DNA from: Patescibacteria group bacterium | GTDB taxonomy: Bacteria; Patescibacteriota; Patescibacteriia; 2-12-FULL-60-25 | Direction: 5' to 3' | NCBI GenBank assembly: GCA_018061025.1 | Contig: JAGOUY010000004.1 | Location: 1-64,000, forward strand | DNA length: 64,000 nucleotides | Notes under the pieces: generated by a model | What the model was told of the DNA's origin: nothing | Databases searched by the model: none | What the model saw: the letters and a program-made list of their open reading frames with translations, nothing else | Shown: positions 26,053 to 35,479 of the stretch, in pieces | Numbering within the stretch: the stretch's first letter is position 1 | Layout: each line of letters starts with the position of its first letter | Made by a program: the position numbers and the translations under genes

Positions 26053-29000
26053 ATGGCACGTTCTCCTCAGGGTAGGTCGGCGGCGGGCGAAGAAGCAGCG
26101 CGTACATTATCTGAGGCTTCCTCGGCTGGTTCGGGTTCGGGAGGCGGTCCAGCTTTAGGATCGGGCTCTGGTTCTGGAGGGTCATCCGCGACTAATACGG
26201 CAGCGCCAGCTCCTGCTACTCTTCCGGATGTTACATATGGAAAAATCTTAAATGTTCCGGATAACCTTTTAGGCGCAGGCTTTACAGGCAAGGGCTGGAC
26301 GATTGATGAGGCGGTGATGGAAGGAGGGAAGCCTGTTATTAAATTACACCGCCGTGTTGGCAATACGGGACGCATTGAAGAGCACAAGATTGACGGTGAA
26401 ACATTTGCGCGAGCAAAAGCGTACCGAGATAAACAATCAGGCGTAGCAAAATCCTTTAAACCGCTCGCGTTAAGAAAGGAGGAGCTTGGACGTGCGCTGG
26501 ATCCACAAGGGGAAATAATTCCCGACAAATTTGACGCTGGAACTCGGAGCTACCGGGTTAAATTACCGGGGGCACGCGAGCCGCAATGGATTTCGGAAGA
26601 TGTCATTCGTGAAGTAAAGCAAGGCCGATCAGGAGCTGTAGAAAAGCTGCGACAAGCAGCAGGCTTAGACGCTTCCGCTGCGACAAGCGCCACGAATACG
26701 GTAGGCCAGGCGGTGGCAGGAACGGTCGCAGGCGCTATTTTAGGAAAAAAAATAGCTGCTAGCCTTGGATTAGGCAATAAAAATGCGGAAAAGTCTTTAG
26801 ATCGACCTTCGACGTCTGGCTCCCCTCCTCAATCTGCTACTACGCAAACGCGTGAAGCGAATCGAGCCGCGAACAACCAACCAGAAGATCGTGCGGCACA
26901 AGAGCGTCAGAACCGTGACCAGCATTTGCGTCGTTTAAATAGGCAACGAGCGGAGCAAAATGAAGATGAAGGTGGTGACCAACCTGCTCCGGATCGAGGA
27001 GCGGTTGCGTATAATATCACAAATAAACCGGGCGAATCTTCTCAGGTAGAGGTGGATACTTCCAAATCTGGAGCGCAGCAATTTTCAACCACTGCTTCTA
27101 CGAGCAAGCGGCGCACAACGAGCGGAACACGTTTGACCATTGATGAGACGACGGATGCTCAGGCGACAGAAATAACCAATGCACCGGATGACGCAGAACA
27201 AACGAATGTTTCTGACACGTCTGAGAATCCCCAAGCGAGCTATCAGACGATTAATCGTCCCCTCTCCGCGGCGATTCCAGGAGCCGTTTCTTCTCCACTC
27301 TCTTCGGGAACAACGGAGGCGAACGGGACTCCTCAGCCTGATCGCGCCAAAGAAGCAGGACAACGTTCGGAAGCACGCAGACAACGTCGACAAGGCGCCC
27401 GCGAAAAGACAACCCTGCGCGGTGCTGTCCCTTCTTCGGAATTTTCCATTTCCTCGTCTTCGACCGGAGGAGGGAGCGCCCCACAATCTCTCGGTACCAT
27501 TGAAATAACTGAGACGGAAGCCGCGCCCGAGATCCGTCAGATGCGTGAGCTCATGCGTGCACAAGCGCAAGATCGCAACATCAATATCACGAGTCGCGTG
27601 AACGCAACCGTACCTAGTTTTCAAGGTGGTAGTGGTTTTTCTCTTCCCACCTCTTCTTCTGGATCATCTGGGAGCGTCCGCGGAGGAGGAGCGTCTTCTG
27701 TGGTCGGTGCGCTTGCGCCTGCCTTAGCGGTAGCCGGAGCGGGGGCAGGGCAACTGATGGCAATGGCTGGCTCTCGCGCATCGACACTGCAAGCGGCACG
27801 CGGAGCCGCACAAGCAATTGTAAACACGGAAGGAACACAGCGCGAGGAGGCCCTGCAACGCATTCAAAGCTCCTTAGAAGTGGTTGATCTACAGATTCAA
27901 GTAACGAGCAAACAATTATTACAACCACCCTCTTCCACTTCAGGATCATCATCGACCCCGAGTCCAAGATCTCCTTCTTCCGTTAACCAACTCTCATCGT
28001 TAGAGGCTACGGCTCCTGCTAACTCTGTTCGTCAGGTACATGTCACGCAGACCTCCTCTACTCCACAAGATCTCTCCCTCTTACAACAAAGCGCGGGAAC
28101 ATTGCGACAGGCACAAGATGGAGTATCCGCGCTTCCAGCTGGGTCCGTTGTTCCGCGAGGCTTCAGCAATACCATTGCAGGACTCGCCCCCTTGATTAGC
28201 GCTGTTGCCCAGCAGGTTCCTCAAACAACGACCGGGGGTGAGGAAGCGGAGGCCTTACAGCGTTTTGCTTCAAGTTTTTCGCCACGGCCAGAATTGAGTC
28301 CTGCTCAACCAGCTACACCCGGCATGGAGGCAGGCGCTCCAAGCTCTTCTTCTGGATCATCCTCACAAGCTCCCTCCGTTTCTGCGTCGGCGCAACCCGC
28401 GGCCGCTCCAACCCAAGGTGTCCGCGTGGGCGCACCCCCCGTCCCACGTCGTCGTGCTGCTTCTCCCTCATCTTCAGGAGTGGGCGCGCAACACGTAGGT
28501 GGACGTGGCCCGTTATCCGCGCCCTTAGCTTCAGCGGTGAATCTAAATGCCGCCCAGGCTCGCGATCAAGGCGCAGGCTCGCAAGCAGGCGGACAAGATG
28601 CACGCACAGATGCCTTGTCACAAGATTCATCGATGCCGACGGATACGAACGCGCAAGCGCCTGTTACCCCTCGATCGGCCGGCTTTTCTCCGAGTTCTTC
28701 CTCTTCGGATCAAGAAGGTGCCGAGGGGGCTGAAGACATGCTCTCCACCCCAGCCGAAGAAGCAAAGAAAATGCGGGAGGATGCTGACAAAACACGTGCC
28801 ACAGGTGAACAGTTCTCAGGTGGACAGGCGGGGAATGAGCCAGACGGTGATCAATCTCCCGCAGAAGAACCTACTGAGCCACCTCCCGCGACGACAGGCC
28901 TCTCACCAGAGCAACAGCTTACGGCGGCGCTCCAAATCGGAGCGGCTAAACAAGAAAAAGAACAACAAGAGAAGGAGGCGGGAGATGAACCCTCACGCGC

Positions 29001-29415
29001 TCCCTCGGGCTCTCCCGCAGGTGGTCGAGAAAAATCGTTCCAGGAACGACTCACCAAAGGCAAACTTCTCATGGACCTCATTGAAGGCTGTTTTGATGCT
29101 GTTGGGTTCTTGCAATTTTTAGCAGAATCAACAATTGGGATCATCAACGATAAGTATTTTAAATTAAATTCTCTCCCTACTCTGAAGGGCGTCTTAGGTG
29201 GACCAGAGGATCGTGTGGATCGTGCCCTGCGTCGCGGTGTCATCTTTGTTGATATTTATTTGTTCATTGTCCTTTTTATGGGTGCGTGTGTGGTTGTCGC
29301 ACTTATTGTCGCCATCGTGGGAGGCGTGGGAGGAGTTGGAGGCGCTGCAGGAACGGCGACTCCCGCAGCACCCGGAGCAAATCCCGGCATCATCTCTTGG
29401 GGGCTAGATAGCTAA
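26053..29415 (+). CDS. Giant low-complexity protein with C-terminal membrane segment
   Basis: 1120-aa protein of unknown function. Residues 1-60 are Gly/Ser-rich. A small folded region (about 60-190) has strands such as WTIDEAVMEGGKPVIKLHRR and KYRVKLPGAR-like segments. From 220 to 970 the chain is Ser/Gln/Ala/Pro/Glu-rich and probably disordered. A conserved-looking helical region follows (KSFQERLTKGKLLMDLIEGC, about 995 on), then one strong membrane segment near 1075-1105 and a Gly/Ala/Pro tail. The ATG at 26053 is preferred to a TTG two codons earlier. It opens an operon with the propeller, DsbA-like and pilin-hydrolase genes, so a surface or secretion-associated role is inferred. Confidence 0.8.
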   Translation: MARSPQGRSAAGEEAARTLSEASSAGSGSGGGPALGSGSGSGGSSATNTAAPAPATLPDVTYGKILNVPDNLLGAGFTGKGWTIDEAVMEGGKPVIKLHRRVGNTGRIEEHKIDGETFARAKAYRDKQSGVAKSFKPLALRKEELGRALDPQGEIIPDKFDAGTRSYRVKLPGAREPQWISEDVIREVKQGRSGAVEKLRQAAGLDASAATSATNTVGQAVAGTVAGAILGKKIAASLGLGNKNAEKSLDRPSTSGSPPQSATTQTREANRAANNQPEDRAAQERQNRDQHLRRLNRQRAEQNEDEGGDQPAPDRGAVAYNITNKPGESSQVEVDTSKSGAQQFSTTASTSKRRTTSGTRLTIDETTDAQATEITNAPDDAEQTNVSDTSENPQASYQTINRPLSAAIPGAVSSPLSSGTTEANGTPQPDRAKEAGQRSEARRQRRQGAREKTTLRGAVPSSEFSISSSSTGGGSAPQSLGTIEITETEAAPEIRQMRELMRAQAQDRNINITSRVNATVPSFQGGSGFSLPTSSSGSSGSVRGGGASSVVGALAPALAVAGAGAGQLMAMAGSRASTLQAARGAAQAIVNTEGTQREEALQRIQSSLEVVDLQIQVTSKQLLQPPSSTSGSSSTPSPRSPSSVNQLSSLEATAPANSVRQVHVTQTSSTPQDLSLLQQSAGTLRQAQDGVSALPAGSVVPRGFSNTIAGLAPLISAVAQQVPQTTTGGEEAEALQRFASSFSPRPELSPAQPATPGMEAGAPSSSSGSSSQAPSVSASAQPAAAPTQGVRVGAPPVPRRRAASPSSSGVGAQHVGGRGPLSAPLASAVNLNAAQARDQGAGSQAGGQDARTDALSQDSSMPTDTNAQAPVTPRSAGFSPSSSSSDQEGAEGAEDMLSTPAEEAKKMREDADKTRATGEQFSGGQAGNEPDGDQSPAEEPTEPPPATTGLSPEQQLTAALQIGAAKQEKEQQEKEAGDEPSRAPSGSPAGGREKSFQERLTKGKLLMDLIEGCFDAVGFLQFLAESTIGIINDKYFKLNSLPTLKGVLGGPEDRVDRALRRGVIFVDIYLFIVLFMGACVVVALIVAIVGGVGGVGGAAGTATPAAPGANPGIISWGLDS

Positions 29416-29443
29416 GACACATCTGCGCTATACTGCAGGACGT

Positions 29444-30691
29444 ATGAGCGATCGCTTGAAGCGTGTTCTTTTCATCGTTGGATTTATCGCCCTCTGTATT
29501 GGTCTAGGGGTGGCGATTTACTACGTGTTTTTTCGTCCTTCCGCTTCCCCTGATGGAACCGATCCGCAACAAATTGGGACAGGACAACTCCCACAAGCGG
29601 GCGACAGCACCTCTACCCCTATCGGACAAATTCCTGATGGGACGCAAACGTTTCCTACAAACCCAGATATCCGTACCCCCCTCACCCTGCCGGAACCACC
29701 TGAGGAATTTATCCCTTCCCGCACGCAAGTCATTAGTGAGTCGGTGACAAAAAACCTGTCTCCGACTGTAGATGGGACGCAGGGCGTACGTTTTTATAAC
29801 CCAACCGATGGGAGATTTTATCGCATTACGGAAGATGGGTTACAAATTCCCTTGTCAGACCAGATCTTTCCAGATGTAGAAGAGGTAAGCTGGGGGAAGT
29901 CGAGTGATAAAGCAGTGCTCACATTTCCAGATGGTTCGCATATTTATTACGATTTTGCGACCGGCAAACAAGCGACGCTCCCCCGCTATTGGGATGAGTT
30001 TGATTTTTCTCCGAACGACAATCAACTCGTGAGTAAAAGCGTGGGTAACAATGAAGATAATCGTTACTTGATTACGGCAAACCCTGATGGTAGTGGAGCG
30101 CGGGCGGTAGAAGAATTGGGGCAAAACCAAGACAAGGTTCACGTCAGCTGGTCTCCCAATGATCAGATTATTGCCTACGGATTTACCGCGGAGCCGATTG
30201 GGTTTGATCGTCAGGCGGTCGTAATGGTGGGAAAAAATAAAGAAAACTTTAAGAATTTGGTGGTGGAAGGTCGTGGATTTACGCCAAAATGGTCCCCAAG
30301 CGGACAGAACGTCCTCTACAGCGTGTACAGTGGTTCTGATGGGTTTCGCCCCAGTTTGTGGGTGAGCGGTGCTTCAGGCGACGCCATCAATACCAACCGT
30401 CGGAATTTGAATTTACAGACATGGGTTGATAAATGCACCTGGCAATCAGAACAGGTCGTGTACTGTGCTGTACCCAGCAGCCTGGAAGCTGGGGCAGCCT
30501 TACAACCTGGCTTATTTCGTAATACGCAGGACTTTATCTATAAGATTGATTTGAGTTCCGGTTCCCTCACAAACCTTGGCCAACCCGAAGGAAGCCCAAG
30601 CGTGGACCAGATTACGATTGGATCAAACGGACAAGCGCTGTTCTTTAACGATGCTTCATCAGGAAAATTGATCCGTTTTTCTCTCGAATAA
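29444..30691 (+). CDS. Membrane-anchored TolB/PD40-like beta-propeller protein
   Basis: 415 aa. One N-terminal membrane helix (residues 6-29) is followed by a Pro/Thr-rich linker and a repeat domain in which blades of the PD40/WD-like type can be seen: WGKSSDKAVLTFPDGSHIYY, FDFSPNDNQLVSKS, VSWSPNDQIIAYGF and PKWSPSGQNVLYSVYSG. Such propellers act as extracytoplasmic binding scaffolds. It starts 28 nt after the giant protein gene and ends 4 nt before the DsbA-like gene, so the three are probably co-transcribed. No enzyme motif is visible. Confidence 0.8.
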   Translation: MSDRLKRVLFIVGFIALCIGLGVAIYYVFFRPSASPDGTDPQQIGTGQLPQAGDSTSTPIGQIPDGTQTFPTNPDIRTPLTLPEPPEEFIPSRTQVISESVTKNLSPTVDGTQGVRFYNPTDGRFYRITEDGLQIPLSDQIFPDVEEVSWGKSSDKAVLTFPDGSHIYYDFATGKQATLPRYWDEFDFSPNDNQLVSKSVGNNEDNRYLITANPDGSGARAVEELGQNQDKVHVSWSPNDQIIAYGFTAEPIGFDRQAVVMVGKNKENFKNLVVEGRGFTPKWSPSGQNVLYSVYSGSDGFRPSLWVSGASGDAINTNRRNLNLQTWVDKCTWQSEQVVYCAVPSSLEAGAALQPGLFRNTQDFIYKIDLSSGSLTNLGQPEGSPSVDQITIGSNGQALFFNDASSGKLIRFSLE

Positions 30692-30695
30692 GCCT

Positions 30696-31379
30696 ATGGA
30701 ACAAGACCACCGCTTTCTCTTTGCTACCCTCCTGGGTTTATTTAGTGTGCTGATCATCCTGCTCGCATGGAGCTTAATTTACGATACGCAAACAAAGTTT
30801 TTAAGCGGCACTGAGAGCAGCCTTACGGATCCGATCCAAGCTCCCCGCCCGATGCTACCCGCCTTGCGCCCATCAGATCCAAGTACGGGCTCAACCACTC
30901 CTCGTACTCCCACGATTGTGGTTTTTTCTGATTTTACCTGTTCTTATTGCCGATTAAGCCAAGGCGAATTGATCCGCGCCATTACAAAACTGAAAAAACC
31001 GGTGCGTGTTATCTGGCGTGATTTACCCATATCGAGTACTTCGCGTGAGGCGATGCTGCCTGCCCTTGGAGGACGGTGTGCGCATGCGCAGAGTAAGTTT
31101 TGGGAATTTCACGATGCAGTCTTTACGGGAAAACCGATTACGGATGAGAATGCTTTGAGACAACGGGCTCAAACGGCAGGGTTAGACATCGCCACGTTTA
31201 CGGAATGCGTAAACCAAGGCACATACGTACAGGATGTCCAAAAAGATGTTGTGTTGGCGCGTGAACATTTGATTGGGACGTCCCCCACCTTCTTTGTCGG
31301 TAATCAACCCGCCGTGAGCGGCTATGTTTCCGCCAATCGTTTTACCTCTTTGATTGAACAGGCGCTCGCCGCTCGTTAA
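30696..31379 (+). CDS. Membrane-anchored DsbA-like thiol-disulfide oxidoreductase
   Basis: 227 aa with one N-terminal membrane helix (about 9-29), a linker, and a thioredoxin-fold domain of the DsbA/BdbD type. The active site is FTCSYC (CSYC, near residues 83-86), the cis-Pro loop is GTSPTFFVG, and the helical insertion lies between. It should form disulfides in exported proteins. It lies 4 nt before a gene for a protein with some 30 cysteines, so that protein is its likely client; this pairing is inference from context. Part of the 26-34 kb envelope operon. Confidence 0.9.
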   Translation: MEQDHRFLFATLLGLFSVLIILLAWSLIYDTQTKFLSGTESSLTDPIQAPRPMLPALRPSDPSTGSTTPRTPTIVVFSDFTCSYCRLSQGELIRAITKLKKPVRVIWRDLPISSTSREAMLPALGGRCAHAQSKFWEFHDAVFTGKPITDENALRQRAQTAGLDIATFTECVNQGTYVQDVQKDVVLAREHLIGTSPTFFVGNQPAVSGYVSANRFTSLIEQALAAR

Positions 31380-31383
31380 TCCT

Positions 31384-34035
31384 ATGCTTTCTTTTTCTCG
31401 TCTCCGACGTGTTGCGACATGTGCTTCCCTTGTCTTGTTTTCGTTCTCGCTGCTCCCCTCTTCCTTGTTTGCTCAAGACCTTCCCGCAGGAGTCGAGACC
31501 ATGATTCAGTTGCGCCAACAAGACCAACTTGCCCAACAACAACGAGAACGCGCAGAAACACTAGCACAGAACCGCTGCTGCAAATGCGTACGTCGTGAAG
31601 AATCGTTTTGTACCCGCTTAACATCGGTCGTTTCCTGTGATGCGTTTCGCGGCGGACCTCAGTATGCACAGCTAGGAGCCCCTCAAGCAGAGCTTCTCCA
31701 AAATTTTGAATGCACAGAACTTCCCAGTGCCACCTGTGATGCCTTTGCTGGCCCTATGACAGCCCTGAATGGGCCCGCTGGGACAGCTCCTACAGCTCCT
31801 GCCCCTACAACTCCAGCGCGTCCTGCTGGCACAACAGGTCGCACGGCTCCTGCCCCTATTTGCGAACATACGTATCCCAGCTTAGGAGAAGCGGTTGCCT
31901 CTCTTACGGGTGCTGAGGCAGCCTCGCAGCCCACAGCACCCGTTAGGCCTGAATTTGAATCCATTACCCCTATTCTGGGGACAGATATTCCTGGCCTTTC
32001 CTTTAGCCCCGCCCGTCAAGAAAATGGACGAGTATACGTGCCCTTCTTAGCCCAATATATTGCGGCCGTCCAACGGTATGCCGTCGGCTTAGCGGTGGTC
32101 GCAGCTATTATCATGGTGGTGTATGGTGGCTTTTTGTATTTACTCGGCGCTTCCATCCAAGACGTTTCTACAGGAAAAAAAATTATCGCCGATGCCTTAA
32201 TCGGCATGTTGATCGCTCTCGGAGGATATTTTATTTTATATACAGTAAATCCAAACGTATTAACTCTCCCTGAGCTTAGCCTTGGAGCGATAGACGCTGT
32301 AGACTGGGGGGAAAATATTGGGGCTTATACAACCTCCCAGGCTGGCACATCTGCCTGTAGATGTGCGCCTATCCCCTCTGAAGTAAATGAAGCGCGTGTC
32401 TTGCCTGTCCCTTGTTTTAATCAAGCAGGAGGAGACTGGGGATCACAAGGGTACGGAGTAAACCTTCTCCAGCCCGGAGAACCTGTTCCTAGTCACTTAA
32501 GCGCAACCGTTGGAAGACCAGTTTGCTCTGGGAGTGCCGAAAATTGTATAGGCTCATTCCAACAAGCGGGTTGTGGACCCACCTCTTTGGCCGTCGTTTT
32601 AAGTTATTACTCCGCTCTTAGCCGAGAAGGGGTTCCCGTTACCCCCACCCAAGCGGGGCGCTATCTTGTGAGTTCAGGTCATCGTACAGTAAGTGCGGGT
32701 ACGGATGGAATATGCTCTCCCTCCTTTACTGAAAATTTTCCGGGATTTACTTGTGAAAATATTGACCCTCTGCCTTCACGTGCAGGCTTGGACCGAATCA
32801 TTCAAGAGATCCGTGCGGGCCACCCGGTTATTTTTCATTGTAAAAAATGTCGCGTCCGTAAATCAGATGGACGCATTATGGCTGGGACGGGTACTGGACA
32901 TTTTATGGTGTTTACCGGCGTGTCAGAGGATGGGAATACGCTCTCTGTCCATGACGTAGGCTGGGGACCTCCTGACGGGGCAGTGGCCATGACCGCCGCA
33001 GACATCATCTCTCCCCAAACCTTCACGGCACGCGGGCTTCATGATGGAAAATTAAAAACATACGTAGATGGTCAAGTAAACAGAGCGTACTTAGTAAAAC
33101 CCATCGATCCTGCGCGCAGACCCACTGCTAATACTTGCCAAGGACGTGCCCGCCGTAATAGCAGCAACGTCAGTGGAAGCATTATTCGCATTCCCTTTAC
33201 TTACTGCCCAGGAAATGTCTGTGATGGGAATCTTTACAAACAAAATGAAGCCTCCATCATCATGAATTCGAGCTGGCTAAAAGCTCCTAATCCTGCCTTT
33301 CGGGTTTTCATGTATATTCATGGCTTAAACTACGGGGGCACAGGTGAAGCTGGTTCGAACAAATGGAAATCCATCTTGTCGGACTATCCCGGCGAACGAA
33401 ATACGCCCATCTTAATTATCCGTCCACACAACTACGGCCGTACCACGCCCGCCCTCTTCCAGAGCATGAACGCCCAAGAAGTGTTGACCCAAGCCCTCCA
33501 AGCCTTACAGAACTATCGTCTGTATGAAGGCAGGGATACGACGATTGGACGATTTACCGTTAGAGATATCACCATCACAGCTCACAGCTCGGGAATTTGC
33601 GGTGGTCATTTTGCTCGTGCTTCTCAACAACGTTATTCCTATAACGGTCAATCCATTCCAATGCGCGGTCTTGTAGCGTTTGATGCCTATGGGGAATGTT
33701 CCTTAACCAGTCCTTCGCTCGTGAGCCCAACAGGAATCGCTTACATCATGAACACTGATATTGGCAGCCATGGAATGGGACAAGTGCGCGGTGTTCCTTT
33801 TGCTCCTATTATGGCTCGTGAGCTTGGACTGTCGTCGGAACCCGTTCAATGCCCTACCTATGCCGCAGGCGGGGGTGTAACTCGCTGCTGGACAAAAACT
33901 CAATCAACTTCAAATAACGGATACGCTCCACAAAATAATGGATGGATATTATTTGAAACAAACCTAGGTCATGATGAAAGCGTAGATCGTGTGGCGGGGT
34001 ATGCGATGCGCGCATTTTACGGGAGCGGAAATTAG
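31384..34035 (+). CDS. Exported VirB2-like/C39 peptidase-like/alpha-beta hydrolase fusion
   Basis: 883-aa protein with four parts. (1) A signal peptide of about 30 residues, ending near LFAQ. (2) A Cys-rich region with an Ala/Pro/Thr linker, then two membrane helices (about 225-290) with the VirB2/TrbC-like pattern IIMVVYGGFLYLLGA and ALIGMLIALGGYFILYTVNP. (3) A papain-fold C39-like domain (about 340-560) with Cys in QAGCGPTSLAV (about 396), His in GTGHFMVF (about 505) and Asp in HDVGWG. (4) An alpha/beta-hydrolase-like domain (about 620-883) with FMYIHGLNYGG, nucleophile Ser in AHSSGICGG (about 734), a possible acid in VAFDAYGE and a final His in NLGHDES. ATG 31384 follows the DsbA-like gene by 4 nt. 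The substrate is unknown. Confidence 0.8.
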   Translation: MLSFSRLRRVATCASLVLFSFSLLPSSLFAQDLPAGVETMIQLRQQDQLAQQQRERAETLAQNRCCKCVRREESFCTRLTSVVSCDAFRGGPQYAQLGAPQAELLQNFECTELPSATCDAFAGPMTALNGPAGTAPTAPAPTTPARPAGTTGRTAPAPICEHTYPSLGEAVASLTGAEAASQPTAPVRPEFESITPILGTDIPGLSFSPARQENGRVYVPFLAQYIAAVQRYAVGLAVVAAIIMVVYGGFLYLLGASIQDVSTGKKIIADALIGMLIALGGYFILYTVNPNVLTLPELSLGAIDAVDWGENIGAYTTSQAGTSACRCAPIPSEVNEARVLPVPCFNQAGGDWGSQGYGVNLLQPGEPVPSHLSATVGRPVCSGSAENCIGSFQQAGCGPTSLAVVLSYYSALSREGVPVTPTQAGRYLVSSGHRTVSAGTDGICSPSFTENFPGFTCENIDPLPSRAGLDRIIQEIRAGHPVIFHCKKCRVRKSDGRIMAGTGTGHFMVFTGVSEDGNTLSVHDVGWGPPDGAVAMTAADIISPQTFTARGLHDGKLKTYVDGQVNRAYLVKPIDPARRPTANTCQGRARRNSSNVSGSIIRIPFTYCPGNVCDGNLYKQNEASIIMNSSWLKAPNPAFRVFMYIHGLNYGGTGEAGSNKWKSILSDYPGERNTPILIIRPHNYGRTTPALFQSMNAQEVLTQALQALQNYRLYEGRDTTIGRFTVRDITITAHSSGICGGHFARASQQRYSYNGQSIPMRGLVAFDAYGECSLTSPSLVSPTGIAYIMNTDIGSHGMGQVRGVPFAPIMARELGLSSEPVQCPTYAAGGGVTRCWTKTQSTSNNGYAPQNNGWILFETNLGHDESVDRVAGYAMRAFYGSGN

Positions 34036-34052
34036 TGTTAGGAAAGAGAGAT

Positions 34053-35423
34053 ATGGCCAAGCAACCCGAGAAACTCTTTTCTTGTAGCAAGTGTGATGCG
34101 CAATTCCCTAAATGGGCGGGGCAATGCGCGACCTGTGGGGCTTGGGGCACAATTAAAGAATCTTCAATTGCGGAAGAAGAGACACTACGTCCTACGAATC
34201 GCGTGCGTGCAAAAGCAGGAGGTGTCGCATCTTTTTCCAGCTTGGTCGGACAAGTGAATAATGCGCATAAACCGACAGGCCTCCCCTATTGGGATTCGCT
34301 GTTGTCGGGGGGATTTGTGGATGGAGCGGTGACGTTGTTAGGCGGCGAACCCGGGATCGGTAAATCGACGGTCCTGGCTCAACTTGGACTCATGATGGCA
34401 TCGCAGGGAAAAACGGTTCTGTACGTTACAGGTGAGGAATCCCCTGCTCAAGTAGCCTTGCGTCTCAAGCGATTAACAAAAGACATTCCTCCCTCTTTCA
34501 ATTTTTTAGACTCCACAAATGCAGACGTCATCGCCGCCACTATTCGCGAGACGACCCCAGCCCTGACGATCGTAGACTCGGTACAGACGATCCGCGTTCC
34601 CGAGGTCGTAGGCGAACCCGGGAATCCCACTCAAATAAAAGCAGGTGCAGCCGTTATTAGCGAAGCTGCTAAACAATCACGTGCGGCTGTCGTGCTTGTT
34701 GGCCAGGTCACAAAGGACGGGGAATTGGCTGGCCCTCGCTTACTTGAACATCTTGTAGATACGGTTTTGATGATGGAAGGTGATCGGTATCAATCTCTAC
34801 GCGTCATTCGAGTCTTGAAACATCGCTTTGGCTCCACGGAAGAAGTGGCCATGCTCGCGATGACGGAGCGTGGATTAGAGGAAGTGAAGGATCCGAGTGC
34901 CCTTCTTCTCAGTAATCGACCTGCGCATGCGCCTGGATCAGTTTTAACGTGCTTGATGGAAGGTTCGCGACCGGTCTTAATCGAGATTCAAGCCCTTGTG
35001 ACACCCGCTGCATATGGCTCCCCGTCACGACGAGCAACAGGCGTTGACACGAATCGTTTAAGTCTCATTTTAGCCGTACTAGGACGACGAGCTGCCATTG
35101 GCTTTGGTGACCAAGATGTATTCGTCAACGTGGTCGGAGGGATGAGCGCGACGGATCCTTCGATTGATTTTGCGATTGCACTCGCACTCGTCTCCGCGAA
35201 ATTAGATAAACCTTTCTCCTCTGATGCGCTCGCGATTGGGGAACTGGGTCTCACGGGTGAATTACGTCCTGCGCAAAATACATCAGCACGCATTAAAGAG
35301 GCGCATCGTTTAGGACTGACGCGCGTCTATCTCCCCCATTCGGAAAAACTCCCCAAACTCACACAACCAACCCTAAAAGCCTACACATCAATACGTGAGG
35401 CGGTGAAAGAGATTTTTGCTTAA
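34053..35423 (+). CDS. radA: DNA repair protein RadA
   Basis: 456-aa RecA-like branch-migration helicase. It has an N-terminal zinc finger (CSKC, then CATC, residues about 11-35), Walker A GEPGIGKST (about 97), the RadA-specific KHRFG motif (about 254) and a C-terminal Lon-protease-like domain (VNVVGGMSATDPSIDFAIALAL). The ATG at 34053 has an AGGAAAGAGAG ribosome site; a GTG overlapping the previous stop opens six codons earlier. Length is normal. It closes the envelope operon by position only; its function is unrelated. Confidence 0.96.
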   Translation: MAKQPEKLFSCSKCDAQFPKWAGQCATCGAWGTIKESSIAEEETLRPTNRVRAKAGGVASFSSLVGQVNNAHKPTGLPYWDSLLSGGFVDGAVTLLGGEPGIGKSTVLAQLGLMMASQGKTVLYVTGEESPAQVALRLKRLTKDIPPSFNFLDSTNADVIAATIRETTPALTIVDSVQTIRVPEVVGEPGNPTQIKAGAAVISEAAKQSRAAVVLVGQVTKDGELAGPRLLEHLVDTVLMMEGDRYQSLRVIRVLKHRFGSTEEVAMLAMTERGLEEVKDPSALLLSNRPAHAPGSVLTCLMEGSRPVLIEIQALVTPAAYGSPSRRATGVDTNRLSLILAVLGRRAAIGFGDQDVFVNVVGGMSATDPSIDFAIALALVSAKLDKPFSSDALAIGELGLTGELRPAQNTSARIKEAHRLGLTRVYLPHSEKLPKLTQPTLKAYTSIREAVKEIFA

Positions 35424-35435
35424 GGTGCTTTTTAT

Positions 35436-35475
35436 TCGTCATTCCGAAAGAGGAGTCCGACGACGGAAAAAGGGG
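35436..35475. repeat. Half copy of the GTCATTCCGAA dispersed repeat
   Basis: TCGTCATTCCGAAAGAGG followed by AGTCCGACGACGG matches the ends of the 16031 and 19406 elements. It sits between convergent radA and recG. Confidence 0.7.
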
Positions 35476-35479
35476 AAGC

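Noticed and set aside
24713..26185. 490-aa open frame antisense to the 493-aa gene
   Set aside because: Its composition is dominated by Arg/Glu/Gln, it has no ribosome site, and it runs across the terminator of the plus-strand gene.
27085..27624. Arg/Leu-rich frames opposite the giant low-complexity protein
   Set aside because: Shadows of Ser/Gln/Ala codons; no start signals.
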